Below are positions 7,091-13,063 of a stretch of DNA of 13,063 nt, piece after piece. This DNA is from Deltaproteobacteria bacterium (GTDB taxonomy: Bacteria > Desulfobacterota > UBA8473), in the NCBI GenBank assembly GCA_030643245.1, contig DAOWME010000062.1, positions 1 to 13,063 on the forward strand, in the 5' to 3' direction. The translations under genes were made by a program, and so were the position numbers. How positions within the stretch are numbered: the first letter of the stretch is position 1; each line of letters opens with the position of its first letter. Below the pieces are notes generated by a model. That model ran no database searches. It was not told where the DNA came from and saw only the letters and a list, made by a program, of their open reading frames with translations.

Positions 7091-8086
7091 ATGGGTAACA
7101 GCGTATTGGTTTTTGCAGAAGTTAAGGATGGTAGGGTAAAAAAAGTCGCTTTAGAGATGCTGAGCGAAGGCAAGAAGATGGCTGAGAAACTGGGGGGAGA
7201 CCTTTCGGCTGTCCTGATGGGTTCTGGTATAGAATCTCTGGCAGAACAACTTGGTCAGTACGGCGCTGATAAAGTATATGTGGCTGATAATGAAGTATTA
7301 AAAGATTATACATGCGATGCTTATGCGAAAGTGATGGCTGACTTAATAAAGGCGAATGAGCCTGCCATCGTTCTTTATGGTGCAACGATTCTTGGTAAAG
7401 ATTTGTCTCCGCGGGTTGCCGCCAGAGTTGAAACCGGTCTGGCTTCCGATTGCACAGACATAGGTCTCGATGATGATGGCAAGTTCACCGCAACGAGACC
7501 GATGTTTGCAGGGAAGGCATATGTTGATCTGTCCTTTACGGACAGCAAGCCCAATATGGCGTCAGTACGACCTAATGCTCTACCGGTCAGCCCACCGGAT
7601 GAGTCGAAGAAGGCAGAGGTCGTAAAGGTAGACGTAAATATCAGCCCCGATGATATCAGAACTACCGTTAAGGAGGTCATGAAGACTGCCGGTGAAAAAC
7701 CGGATCTTACCGAGGCGGAGGTTATCGTCTCTGGTGGAAGAGGGATGAAGGGCCCGGAGAACTTCAAACTGATAGAAGACCTGGCCGATGTTCTGGGGGC
7801 GACTGTAGGGGCTTCCAGGGCGGCTGTTGACGCCGGATGGAGAACTGTGGATGATCAGGTAGGACAGACCGGAAAGGTAGTTTCTCCAAACCTTTATATA
7901 GCCTGTGGTATCTCGGGCGCGATCCAGCATTTGGCAGGTATGAGCACATCGAAGTATATTGTTGCCGTAAATAAGGATTCGGAGGCCCCCATATTCCAGA
8001 AGGCCGATTATGGTATAGTCGATGACTTGCTCAAGGTTGTGCCGGTCTTAACGGAAGAAATAAAGAAACTAAAGGCCGAAGGTTAG
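7091..8086 (+). CDS. etfA: Electron transfer flavoprotein alpha subunit
   Basis: The alpha subunit of ETF, which holds the redox-active FAD in its C-terminal domain. It is 331 aa. The N-terminal segment NSVLVFAEVKDGRVKKVALEML is the usual alpha-subunit strand and helix. The FAD site is visible from VSGGRGMKGPENF (~215-227) through GASRAAVDAGWRTVDDQVGQTGKVVSPNLYIACGISGAIQHLAGM. The latter carries the arginine, the QTGK loop and the GISGAIQH signature. PIFQKADYGIVDDLLKVVP closes the domain. The ATG is preceded by GGAAAGGAGGG at good spacing. It ends the fadR-etfB-etfA unit: an intrinsic terminator follows 50 bp after the stop and separates it from the EMO-like gene. Confidence 0.96.
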   Translation: MGNSVLVFAEVKDGRVKKVALEMLSEGKKMAEKLGGDLSAVLMGSGIESLAEQLGQYGADKVYVADNEVLKDYTCDAYAKVMADLIKANEPAIVLYGATILGKDLSPRVAARVETGLASDCTDIGLDDDGKFTATRPMFAGKAYVDLSFTDSKPNMASVRPNALPVSPPDESKKAEVVKVDVNISPDDIRTTVKEVMKTAGEKPDLTEAEVIVSGGRGMKGPENFKLIEDLADVLGATVGASRAAVDAGWRTVDDQVGQTGKVVSPNLYIACGISGAIQHLAGMSTSKYIVAVNKDSEAPIFQKADYGIVDDLLKVVPVLTEEIKKLKAEG

Positions 8087-8136
8087 TAATAAACAAGAGC
8101 ATTCCGGTTGCGGGATTGAGAAGCGAAATTGTTGAG

Positions 8137-8167
8137 GAGCCCACGCATTAATGCGTGGGCTCTTTTT
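8137..8167 (+). terminator. Strong intrinsic terminator after etfA
   Basis: GAGCCCACGCAT and ATGCGTGGGCTC form a perfect GC-rich stem at 8137-8162 around a TA centre, followed directly by TTTTT at 8163-8167. It is one of the clearest terminators in the window and implies that the EMO-like gene downstream has its own promoter. Confidence 0.93.
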
Positions 8168-8186
8168 AGAAATTGTCAGAAAAGTA

Positions 8187-8267
8187 ATATCAGAAATTTT
8201 AAACCTTATTTGAATTATGGTCATAAGCCATTTGTAGCCCATAATTGAGTTTTAAAAATTCTGATAT
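8187..8267. repeat. AT-rich inverted repeat upstream of the EMO-like gene
   Basis: ATATCAGAAATTTTAAA at 8187-8203 is near complementary to TTTTAAAAATTCTGATAT at 8250-8267. A second block pairs TTGAATTATGG at 8210-8220 with CCCATAATTGA at 8238-8248. One arm carries a few extra bases. It fills most of the space between the etfA terminator and the ribosome binding site (AGGAGAT) of the next gene, where a promoter is expected. Only a weak promoter candidate is visible (TTGAGT, then TATGTA). It could be an operator region, an mRNA leader hairpin, or a decayed repeat. Confidence 0.5.
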
Positions 8268-8298
8268 ATGTAACCCCTTTATCGACAGGAGATGAACT

Positions 8299-10326
8299 AT
8301 GAATATTGCCAGTTATACAATCCTGGGTATTCCGAACTTTGTTCTCTTGACTATCGCAATAATTGCGGCTCTGGTATTTTTTGTGAACAGGGTGAGGCAC
8401 CTCTATATTGTGTTACGTATTGGAAAAGAAGACGACAGGTTTAAGGAACCGGGTGAGAGGATAAAGGCCGTTCTCAAAAGAATTCTTTTGCAGATATGCG
8501 TCCTGAAAGATGTCACCAGGAATGATCTTGCCGGTATAGGCCATGCAACGATATTTTATGGATTCCTGTGTTTTGCCTTCAGCTATATATTCATGTTTGC
8601 CAGAGGCTTTATACCCGGTCTCTCTTTTCATCTTTTAGGGGGCGCTTTTGCCCACTATTTCCCTTTGATCCTTGACATAGCCGGACTTCTGGTGATGACC
8701 GCGGTTATTTGGGGCCTGACAAGAAGATACATAGTAAAGCCTCCCAGGTTAGAGCTTTCTTTGGAAGCCGTACTCATACTGGGCTGGATCTTTTCTCTGA
8801 TGCTCTTCCATTTTATCATGGAAGGGTTTGAGATAAACACGGATCCGCACGAGATGCCCACCTTGGCATTTATGGGCGCAGCGTTTGCCGGCTTTTTTGC
8901 GAATATTGAAACAACGACTCAGGAAGCCCTATTTGTCGCTTCTTGGTGGATCCACGTTCTTCTCGTTCTCGGATTCATGGTTCTTATCCCTTATTCAAAG
9001 CATCTCCACCTTTTGCTTGCTCCTTTTAACATCTACTTCAAATCGCGGGAACCTAAGGGTGCGCTTGTACCCATATTAGATATGGAAGAGGCTGAAACAT
9101 TCGGGGTGTGCAACATAGAAGAATATACCTGGAAGCAATTACTGGACTTATACTGCTGCGCCCATTGCGGTAGATGTGACATAAACTGTCCGGCTTACCT
9201 GTCCGAGAAACCTCTTTCACCGAAAGATTTACTCAATGACCTCAAGGTACACTTGTTGGAAAAGGCTTCTTTTTTGCTGGAAAACAAGAATGGCGGAGAT
9301 GAAGAGACAAAAGAGTACGAAGGCCCCAGTCTAATAGGGGACGTTATCTCTGAAGATAAGATCTGGGCTTGCGTCACTTGCGGCTCTTGCATAGAGCAGT
9401 GTCCTGTATGTAATGAACATGTGCAGAAGATAATAGACATGCGGCGCTATCTGGTACTTATGGAGAGCAAGTTTCCATCCGAGGTTCAGGTGGTCTTCAA
9501 AAACATGGAGAACAATAGCAACCCCTGGGGCATAGGATGGGCTACCAGGGCGGATTGGGCCAAGGACCTGGGCGTGAAGATAATGTCCGATGACAGCGAT
9601 GTGGACATACTCTATTGGGTTGGCTGTGCCGGGTCTTTCGACGAACGGAACAAAAAGATATCAACCTCTCTCGTCAATATCTTCAATAAGGCGGGAGTGA
9701 ATTTCGGCATACTCGGCGCAGAGGAGAAGTGCTGTGGTGATTCCGCCAGAAGGATTGGAAACGAATATCTCTTCCAGATGCTGGCCATGGAGACAATAGA
9801 GATACTGAAGAATTACAATGTGAAGAAGATCGTGACCCAGTGTCCCCACTGTTTTAATACCCTGAAAAACGAATATCCTCAATTCGGAGGGGATTTTGAG
9901 GTCGTACATACCACTGAATTCATTATGGACCTGATCGAAAAGGGCAAGCTCAAACTCACCAAACCTATCGACAAGACTGTCGCTTACCACGACTCCTGCT
10001 ACCTGGGAAGATATAATGCTATCTATGATGCACCAAGGAAAATCTTAGAGGGTATCCCGGGCATCAATATTGTGGAGATGGACAGGAACAGAAACAAGAG
10101 CATGTGCTGTGGCGCAGGCGGCGGTCGTATGTGGATGGAGGAGCACTTAGGAAAGAGGATAAACGAGATGAGGCTCCAAGACGCCCTAGATGCCAACCCA
10201 AACATGGTATGTACTGCATGTCCTTATTGCCTTACCATGTTTGAAGATGCCATCAAGGAAAAAGGGGTGGAAGAATCTCTGGCAGGCAAGGACATAGTTG
10301 AACTCGTAGAAGAAGCAACAGCCTAA
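8299..10326 (+). CDS. Membrane-bound HdrD-like Fe-S oxidoreductase, probable ETF:menaquinone oxidoreductase (EMO type)
   Basis: A 675-aa protein that probably passes electrons from reduced EtfAB to menaquinone at the membrane. Residues ~1-245 are a NarI-like cytochrome b domain with about six hydrophobic segments (~10-30, 82-101, 119-140, 155-172, 187-201, 212-230). Histidines there, including H82, H119, H171 and H219, are possible heme ligands. Two [4Fe-4S] motifs follow: C287/C290/C293/C297 and C358/C361/C364/C368. Then come two HdrD-type CCG modules, one with C443, C478-C479, C515 and C518, the other with C567, C603-C604, C638 and C641. This matches the DUF224/EMO family known from syntrophic fatty-acid oxidisers, not the flavin-containing ETF-QO. 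Location beside etfBA supports that. The ATG has AGGAGAT upstream. The preceding terminator means separate transcription. No terminator is obvious after the stop. Confidence 0.9.
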   Translation: MNIASYTILGIPNFVLLTIAIIAALVFFVNRVRHLYIVLRIGKEDDRFKEPGERIKAVLKRILLQICVLKDVTRNDLAGIGHATIFYGFLCFAFSYIFMFARGFIPGLSFHLLGGAFAHYFPLILDIAGLLVMTAVIWGLTRRYIVKPPRLELSLEAVLILGWIFSLMLFHFIMEGFEINTDPHEMPTLAFMGAAFAGFFANIETTTQEALFVASWWIHVLLVLGFMVLIPYSKHLHLLLAPFNIYFKSREPKGALVPILDMEEAETFGVCNIEEYTWKQLLDLYCCAHCGRCDINCPAYLSEKPLSPKDLLNDLKVHLLEKASFLLENKNGGDEETKEYEGPSLIGDVISEDKIWACVTCGSCIEQCPVCNEHVQKIIDMRRYLVLMESKFPSEVQVVFKNMENNSNPWGIGWATRADWAKDLGVKIMSDDSDVDILYWVGCAGSFDERNKKISTSLVNIFNKAGVNFGILGAEEKCCGDSARRIGNEYLFQMLAMETIEILKNYNVKKIVTQCPHCFNTLKNEYPQFGGDFEVVHTTEFIMDLIEKGKLKLTKPIDKTVAYHDSCYLGRYNAIYDAPRKILEGIPGINIVEMDRNRNKSMCCGAGGGRMWMEEHLGKRINEMRLQDALDANPNMVCTACPYCLTMFEDAIKEKGVEESLAGKDIVELVEEATA

Positions 10327-10467
10327 GGCTGAAGATAAAGGGCTAGGGTCTTTGAGCTTCTGGAGTCGCTCCTTGCAAATAAACGGCGTTATGGGTATAT
10401 GTCTTGCCCATGCAGATTCGCATCCGGGGACAGGGAAGCAGACAGTCCATATAATCTGATATTTTCC
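10327..10467. other. Spacer after the EMO-like gene, nothing recognised
   Basis: No ORF, repeat or clear terminator is visible. Small hairpins such as GGAG-TCG-CTCC near 10372 and ATGGG/CCCAT near 10391-10411 lack T-runs. Confidence 0.4.
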
Positions 10468-10495
10468 TTGACAATATATTTTTATTTGGTAATAT
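10468..10495 (+). promoter_or_regulatory. Strong sigma70-type promoter with no CDS directly downstream
   Basis: TTGACA at 10468-10473, a 16-bp AT-rich spacer and TAATAT at 10490-10495. Transcription would start near 10502 and run through a structured non-coding region to the terminator at 10859-10908. It is also the best promoter seen for the PxxKW gene at 10961. Confidence 0.7.
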
Positions 10496-10562
10496 AGCAT
10501 TTTTTTGTAACTTCTCAAAAAGCTGGTATATGGGCCGCATCGTAGGGGTGCTTCCGTTTACA

Positions 10563-10748
10563 TAAGGGACGTGGCCGAAATAACTTCCTCAAGTTGGCGC
10601 TCAGATTTAGGTCAGATTTGTTCGATCTGAAAATACAAAACCACAGGAATAATTTTGCCTATTTCGAGGGTTTTGTGTTTGAAGATCGGGCAAAGATGGC
10701 CTGAAGATGAGATGTGCAAATGGGGAAGTTATTTCGGCCACATCCCTA
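10563..10748 (+). mobile_element. MITE-like palindromic element (~186 bp), copy 1
   Basis: Bounded by TA at both ends. The terminal inverted repeats are AAGGGACGTGGCCGAAAT on the left and ATTTCGGCCACATCCCT on the right. The arms remain about 70% complementary almost to the centre, so the element can fold into a single ~90-bp hairpin. It shares roughly 90% identity by eye with copy 3 and slightly less with copy 2, in the same orientation. There is no transposase ORF. TA boundaries and terminal inverted repeats suggest a non-autonomous relative of an IS630/Tc1-mariner-type element; that assignment is inference. It interrupts an older hairpin whose arms are GGGGTGCTT (ending 10552) and AGCACCCC (from 10749). 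Confidence 0.8.
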
Positions 10749-10858
10749 AGCACCCCCCTGCGGTTGAGCACAATCGGACACCATCGGGTGTTTGAAAAGT
10801 TACTTGTTCGGCACCGGATTCAAGGTTTTGTCGGGGATAAAGTCTCAACAATAATACC

Positions 10859-10908
10859 GCCGAGTTGCCTACCTGATTTTAGAACTTGAAGGCAATTCGG
10901 CTTTTTTT
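10859..10908 (+). terminator. Intrinsic terminator of the 10.5-10.9 kb transcript
   Basis: GCCGAGTTGCCT at 10859-10870 pairs with AGGCAATTCGGC at 10890-10901 (one G-T wobble) around a 19-base loop. Seven Ts follow at 10902-10908. It lies between the promoter at 10468 and the PxxKW gene, so it either ends a small RNA or acts as an attenuator. Confidence 0.85.
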
Positions 10909-10960
10909 ATTGGGGTTCAGGTTGCATGAGGCACTTAAATAGAGAATGGAGGGATTAAAT

Positions 10961-11242
10961 TTGCTTTGTCAGACGGTTAAATTAGACACGAATTGCTTGT
11001 TCATGAAGAAGAAAGGTTGCTCTTTCAATGGGGGAAAATGCTATCCGATTGTAGATTCCTGCGATGGGTGTGATAGGATCGAGGAGTATCCTTCCGGGAA
11101 ATATTGCGGATACTGTGCTGATCCTGGGAGCAAATGGTCAAGTGGCATATGCAACTTCGCCACACATGTTAAGAGAGAAAATGGGGTAAAGAAAGACAAG
11201 CTGAACCCATTAAAGGCTTCCAAGAGGGGTTTTTCAGGTTAG
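10961..11242 (+). CDS. PxxKW family cysteine-rich protein
   Basis: A small soluble protein of 93 aa with nine cysteines (C3, C12, C20, C27, C34, C37, C49, C52, C64, counted from TTG) and the family-naming PGSKW at 55-59. It ends in a basic tail containing KLNPLKASKR. No signal peptide or membrane segment is visible. The cysteine pattern suggests metal or Fe-S binding; function is unknown. I prefer TTG 10961 over ATG 10946: GGAGGG at 10948-10953 lies 7 bases before the TTG, whereas it overlaps the ATG, and the family typically opens with a short MxCxTV-like start. The stop codon TAG (11240-11242) is the left end of palindromic element copy 2, so the last residues may have been altered by that insertion. 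No promoter is evident in the 52 bp after the upstream terminator, so read-through from 10468 is likely. Confidence 0.8.
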   Translation: MLCQTVKLDTNCLFMKKKGCSFNGGKCYPIVDSCDGCDRIEEYPSGKYCGYCADPGSKWSSGICNFATHVKRENGVKKDKLNPLKASKRGFSG

Positions 11243-11425
11243 GGACGAGGCCGAAATATCTTCATCAAGTTAGCGCTCAGATTTAGTTTGGATTTGTTCG
11301 ATCTGAAAACGCAAAACTGGAGGAATAACAGTGCCTATTTTGAGAATTTTGTGTTTGAAGATCGGGCAAAGCCGGCCTGAAGATGAGATGTCTAAATGGG
11401 GAAGTTATTTCAACCTCGTCCCTTA
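11240..11425 (+). mobile_element. MITE-like palindromic element (~186 bp), copy 2
   Basis: Same family and orientation as copies 1 and 3, TA-bounded. The termini are AGGGACGAGGCCGAAAT and ATTTCAACCTCGTCCCT. Relative to copy 1, the T-A pair in the terminal stem (GTGG/CCAC) is replaced by A-T (GAGG/CCTC), a compensated change. The left end contains the stop codon of the PxxKW gene, and the right end is 20 bp from the dtd start. An ATG in the right arm (11383) opens an in-frame 21-codon extension of dtd. Confidence 0.8.
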
Positions 11426-11445
11426 GTGGGTACGTTGGGGTGCAA

Positions 11446-11898
11446 ATGAAAGCAGTACTCCAGAGGGTCAAAGGCTCGAGAGTCACTGTAGGCGATGATG
11501 AGTTGGTCGGTGAAATCGGAAAGGGGTCTCTCATATTCCTGGGGGTTGAAAAGGGTGATACCCAAAAGGACGCAGATTATCTAGTGTCTAAGACAACAAA
11601 CCTGCGAATCTTCGAGGACCCCTTTGGTAAAATGAATCTGTCCTTAAGGGATATTGATGGTGAGCTGCTGGTAGTCTCTCAGTTCACAATTGTGGGTGAC
11701 TGCAGGAAAGGAAGGAGACCTTCATTTGCAGAGGCTGCCGAACCTGAGAAGGCCAAGGGGCTTTACCATTACTTTATTTCACAAGTGGAAAGTAACGGCA
11801 TAACAGTTGCTACAGGGGAATTTCAGGCCATGATGGATGTGCACATATTAAATGATGGGCCTGTTACCCTTCTGTTGGATAGCAGAAAGAGATTTTGA
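11446..11898 (+). CDS. dtd: D-aminoacyl-tRNA deacylase (D-Tyr-tRNA(Tyr) deacylase)
   Basis: Hydrolyses D-amino acids from mischarged tRNAs, and also removes glycine from tRNA-Ala, as a cytoplasmic homodimer proofreading enzyme. From ATG 11446 the product is 150 aa, the normal family length, beginning MKAVLQRVKGSRVTV as usual. The active-site motif SQFT is at 78-81, and NDGPVT at 136-141 contains the Gly-cisPro dipeptide that gives chiral selectivity. A longer frame from ATG 11383 is possible, but its first 21 codons come from the palindromic element and do not belong to the family. GGGG seven to eight bases before 11446 is a modest ribosome binding site. The gene converges on the cysteine synthase gene with 32 bp between stops and no clear terminator. 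Confidence 0.95.
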   Translation: MKAVLQRVKGSRVTVGDDELVGEIGKGSLIFLGVEKGDTQKDADYLVSKTTNLRIFEDPFGKMNLSLRDIDGELLVVSQFTIVGDCRKGRRPSFAEAAEPEKAKGLYHYFISQVESNGITVATGEFQAMMDVHILNDGPVTLLLDSRKRF

Positions 11899-11930
11899 AC
11901 AACGCATATTGATAAGGGACGGGCACTATA

Positions 11931-12839
11931 TCAAGGAGGGCATTTTCCACATATTGATCTGAAGAGAGTGGTGCTTAGGTAGCGTTCCCCCCGATCAGGA
12001 AGGATTACAACGATTACACCGGAATCGATGTTCTTTGCTACCTTCAATGCTGCAGCGACTGCAGCTCCGCTTGACATTCCGACAAAAAGGCCCTCTTTGG
12101 TAACAAGTTGCCTTGTCTTTTCGAATGCTTCACCATCATCGATGATAATCTTTTCATCGAGTTTCTCAGGGCAATAGATCTTCGGGACAATCGATTCTTT
12201 CATATTTTTTAGCCCTTGAATCGTGTGGCCGATCACCGGTTCAACCCCAATGACCCTAACCTTCGGGTTTTTCTCTCGCAAATATTTCCCCGCCCCCATT
12301 ACCGTCCCGGTTGTTCCCATGCCGGCAATGAATATGTCGACCCCCCCTTTTGTCTGCTCGAATACCTCCGGACCCGTTGTCTCATAATGAGCGAGTACAT
12401 TATTGATGTTGTCAAACTGGTTGGGCATGTAATACTTGTCCGGCGCTTCACTCAGTGTTTCATGTGCCCTTTTGATGGCGCCGTCCGTGGTCTCTTTCGC
12501 CGGAGTGAGTACGACTTCCGCGCCGTAGGCTGCCAGGATGTATTGTCTCTCCATACTTACACATTCCGGCATGAAGAGCTTGATGCGGTATCCCTTTGCA
12601 GCGGCTATCATTGCCAACCCAATCCCCGTATTTCCAGATGTTGGCTCAAGTATTATCTTGTCTTTTGTCAATTCTCCGGATTCTTCTGCCTTCTGAATCA
12701 TATAGTAGGCGGTGCGGTCTTTGATAGAGCCACCTATGTTGACGCCTTCAAATTTTCCCAGTATCTTTACCCTGGAATTTTTATTCATATTAGATAATTC
12801 TATGAGCGGCGTGTTACCTATGACGGAGAACAGATTCAC
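11931..12839 (-). CDS. PLP-dependent cysteine synthase (O-acetylserine sulfhydrylase, CysK/CysM family)
   Basis: Makes L-cysteine from an activated serine (usually O-acetylserine) and sulfide in the cytoplasm. The 302 aa are of family length. The PLP Schiff-base lysine is K40 in GSIKDR, TSGNTG is at 67-72, and the phosphate-binding loop GMGTTG is at 173-178. SSG (256-258) carries the serine that contacts the pyridine nitrogen. MERQYILAAYGAEVVLTPA at ~96-114 is a usual substrate-domain segment. It ends in SICGKCPP (C297, C300), a small cysteine-pair tail that is a little unusual. The start is GTG at 12839 with GGAAGGG upstream on the minus strand. Palindromic element copy 3 begins 26 bp upstream, so the promoter lies within or beyond it. 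CysK, CysM and phosphoserine-using relatives are hard to separate by eye. Confidence 0.9.
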   Translation of the reverse strand: MNLFSVIGNTPLIELSNMNKNSRVKILGKFEGVNIGGSIKDRTAYYMIQKAEESGELTKDKIILEPTSGNTGIGLAMIAAAKGYRIKLFMPECVSMERQYILAAYGAEVVLTPAKETTDGAIKRAHETLSEAPDKYYMPNQFDNINNVLAHYETTGPEVFEQTKGGVDIFIAGMGTTGTVMGAGKYLREKNPKVRVIGVEPVIGHTIQGLKNMKESIVPKIYCPEKLDEKIIIDDGEAFEKTRQLVTKEGLFVGMSSGAAVAAALKVAKNIDSGVIVVILPDRGERYLSTTLFRSICGKCPP

Positions 12840-12864
12840 CGTAATATCCCTTCCTGTTATAGCC

Positions 12865-13050
12865 TAGGGACGGGGCTGAAATAACTTCCTCAAGCTGGCG
12901 CTCAGATTTAGGTTGGATTTGTTCGATCTGAAAACACAAAACCACAGGAATAGTCTTAACTATTTCGAGGATTTTGTGTTTGAAGATCGGTCAAAGATGG
13001 CCTGAAGATGAGATGTACAAATGGGGAAGTTATTTCGGCCTCGCCCCTTA
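12865..13050 (+). mobile_element. MITE-like palindromic element (~186 bp), copy 3
   Basis: Same family and orientation as copies 1 and 2, TA-bounded. The termini are AGGGACGGGGCTGAAAT and ATTTCGGCCTCGCCCCT. The stem position that is T-A in copy 1 and A-T in copy 2 is G-T here, paired only as a wobble. The centre is GAATAGTCTTAACTATTTC, which closes neatly as a hairpin. It lies immediately upstream of the minus-strand cysteine synthase gene. The 13 bases after it to the window end show nothing. Confidence 0.8.
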
Positions 13051-13063
13051 TCCATTTCTTGTC

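Larger units (their letters stand above)
10502..10908 (+). ncRNA. Candidate structured non-coding RNA or leader, interrupted by palindromic element copy 1
   Basis: The unit has a strong promoter, no credible CDS and an intrinsic terminator. A possible closing stem pairs GTAACTTCTCAAA (from about 10509) with TTTGAAAAGTTAC (ending about 10803), with one mismatch. Inside lies a second stem: CCGCA (around 10538) with TGCGG, and GGGGTGCTT with AAGCACCCC. The 186-bp element splits this stem, and removing it gives a 10-base loop. A third small hairpin is ACACC/GGTGT near 10778-10792. Without the insert the transcript would be ~220 nt. I matched it to no riboswitch, 6S, SRP, tmRNA or RNase P signature. 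It may be a free RNA, or an attenuated leader of the PxxKW gene, whose start is 53 bp past the terminator. Confidence 0.38.

Noticed and set aside
10540..10800. TPP riboswitch resemblance from GGGGTGC near 10544
   Set aside because: The CTGAGA and CTGATCTGGATAATGCCAGCG-type conserved cores of that riboswitch are missing.
10707..10889. Possible 60-aa ORF within and after element copy 1
   Set aside because: It starts inside the element, has no ribosome binding site, resembles no family and ends inside the terminator hairpin.
11913..11923. TAAGGGACGGG between dtd and the cysteine synthase gene, resembling the tip of the 186-bp element
   Set aside because: Only about ten bases match and no opposite end or arm is present; it could be chance.
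12216..12797. 193-codon plus-strand ORF opposite the cysteine synthase gene
   Set aside because: The minus-strand product carries all the PLP-enzyme motifs; the plus-strand product looks like no family.
10563..13050. CRISPR-like array suggested by three repeated units
   Set aside because: Units are ~186 bp, palindromic end to end, and separated by whole genes of unequal length, with no regular spacers or cas genes.

Overview
The window reads as a moderate-GC anaerobic bacterium, most likely a Desulfobacterota (former Deltaproteobacteria) sulfate reducer or syntroph. The evidence is the gene set: a CooC-type nickel ATPase for CO dehydrogenase maturation, a NuoF/GltD-type flavin iron-sulfur oxidoreductase, an electron-transfer flavoprotein next to a membrane-bound HdrD-like ETF:quinone oxidoreductase, and a PxxKW cysteine-rich protein, a family I know mainly from this phylum. 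The lineage is inferred from gene content, without any phylogenetic marker.

Layout: (1) 2-643, the 3' part of a MobA-like nucleotidyltransferase that runs off the left edge. (2) 644-1040, a spacer with a long imperfect palindrome and a good sigma70-type promoter for a two-gene unit, cooC and panE-like (1041-2732). (3) 2733-3148, a spacer with a second, unrelated ~230-bp palindrome, then the lone 650-aa FAD/Fe-S oxidoreductase (3149-5101). (4) 5102-8167, a fatty-acid-oxidation electron-transfer block: a promoter overlaid by a perfect FadR-type operator, a FadR-like TetR regulator, etfB, etfA and a strong intrinsic terminator. (5) 8299-10326, the membrane-bound EMO-like oxidoreductase, which probably passes electrons from reduced ETF to menaquinone. 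(6) 10327-13063, a repeat-rich segment with a PxxKW protein, dtd, and a convergent cysteine synthase gene.

The main functional theme is electron flow from acyl-CoA dehydrogenases through EtfBA to a membrane Fe-S/cytochrome b protein, with a FadR-like repressor at the head of the cluster. No CO dehydrogenase or acyl-CoA dehydrogenase gene lies in the window, so those links rest on family knowledge.

The most striking non-coding signal is a family of three same-orientation copies (10563-10748, 11240-11425, 12865-13050) of a palindromic element of about 186 bp. All three are bounded by TA and can fold end to end into one long hairpin. Copy 1 sits in the loop of an older hairpin, and removing it with one TA restores a perfect 9-bp stem. 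That interrupted hairpin belongs to an apparently non-coding unit with its own strong promoter and intrinsic terminator, which is a candidate structured RNA or leader. Copy 2 supplies the stop codon of the upstream gene and adds a spurious in-frame extension to dtd. Copy 3 sits just upstream of the cysteine synthase gene.
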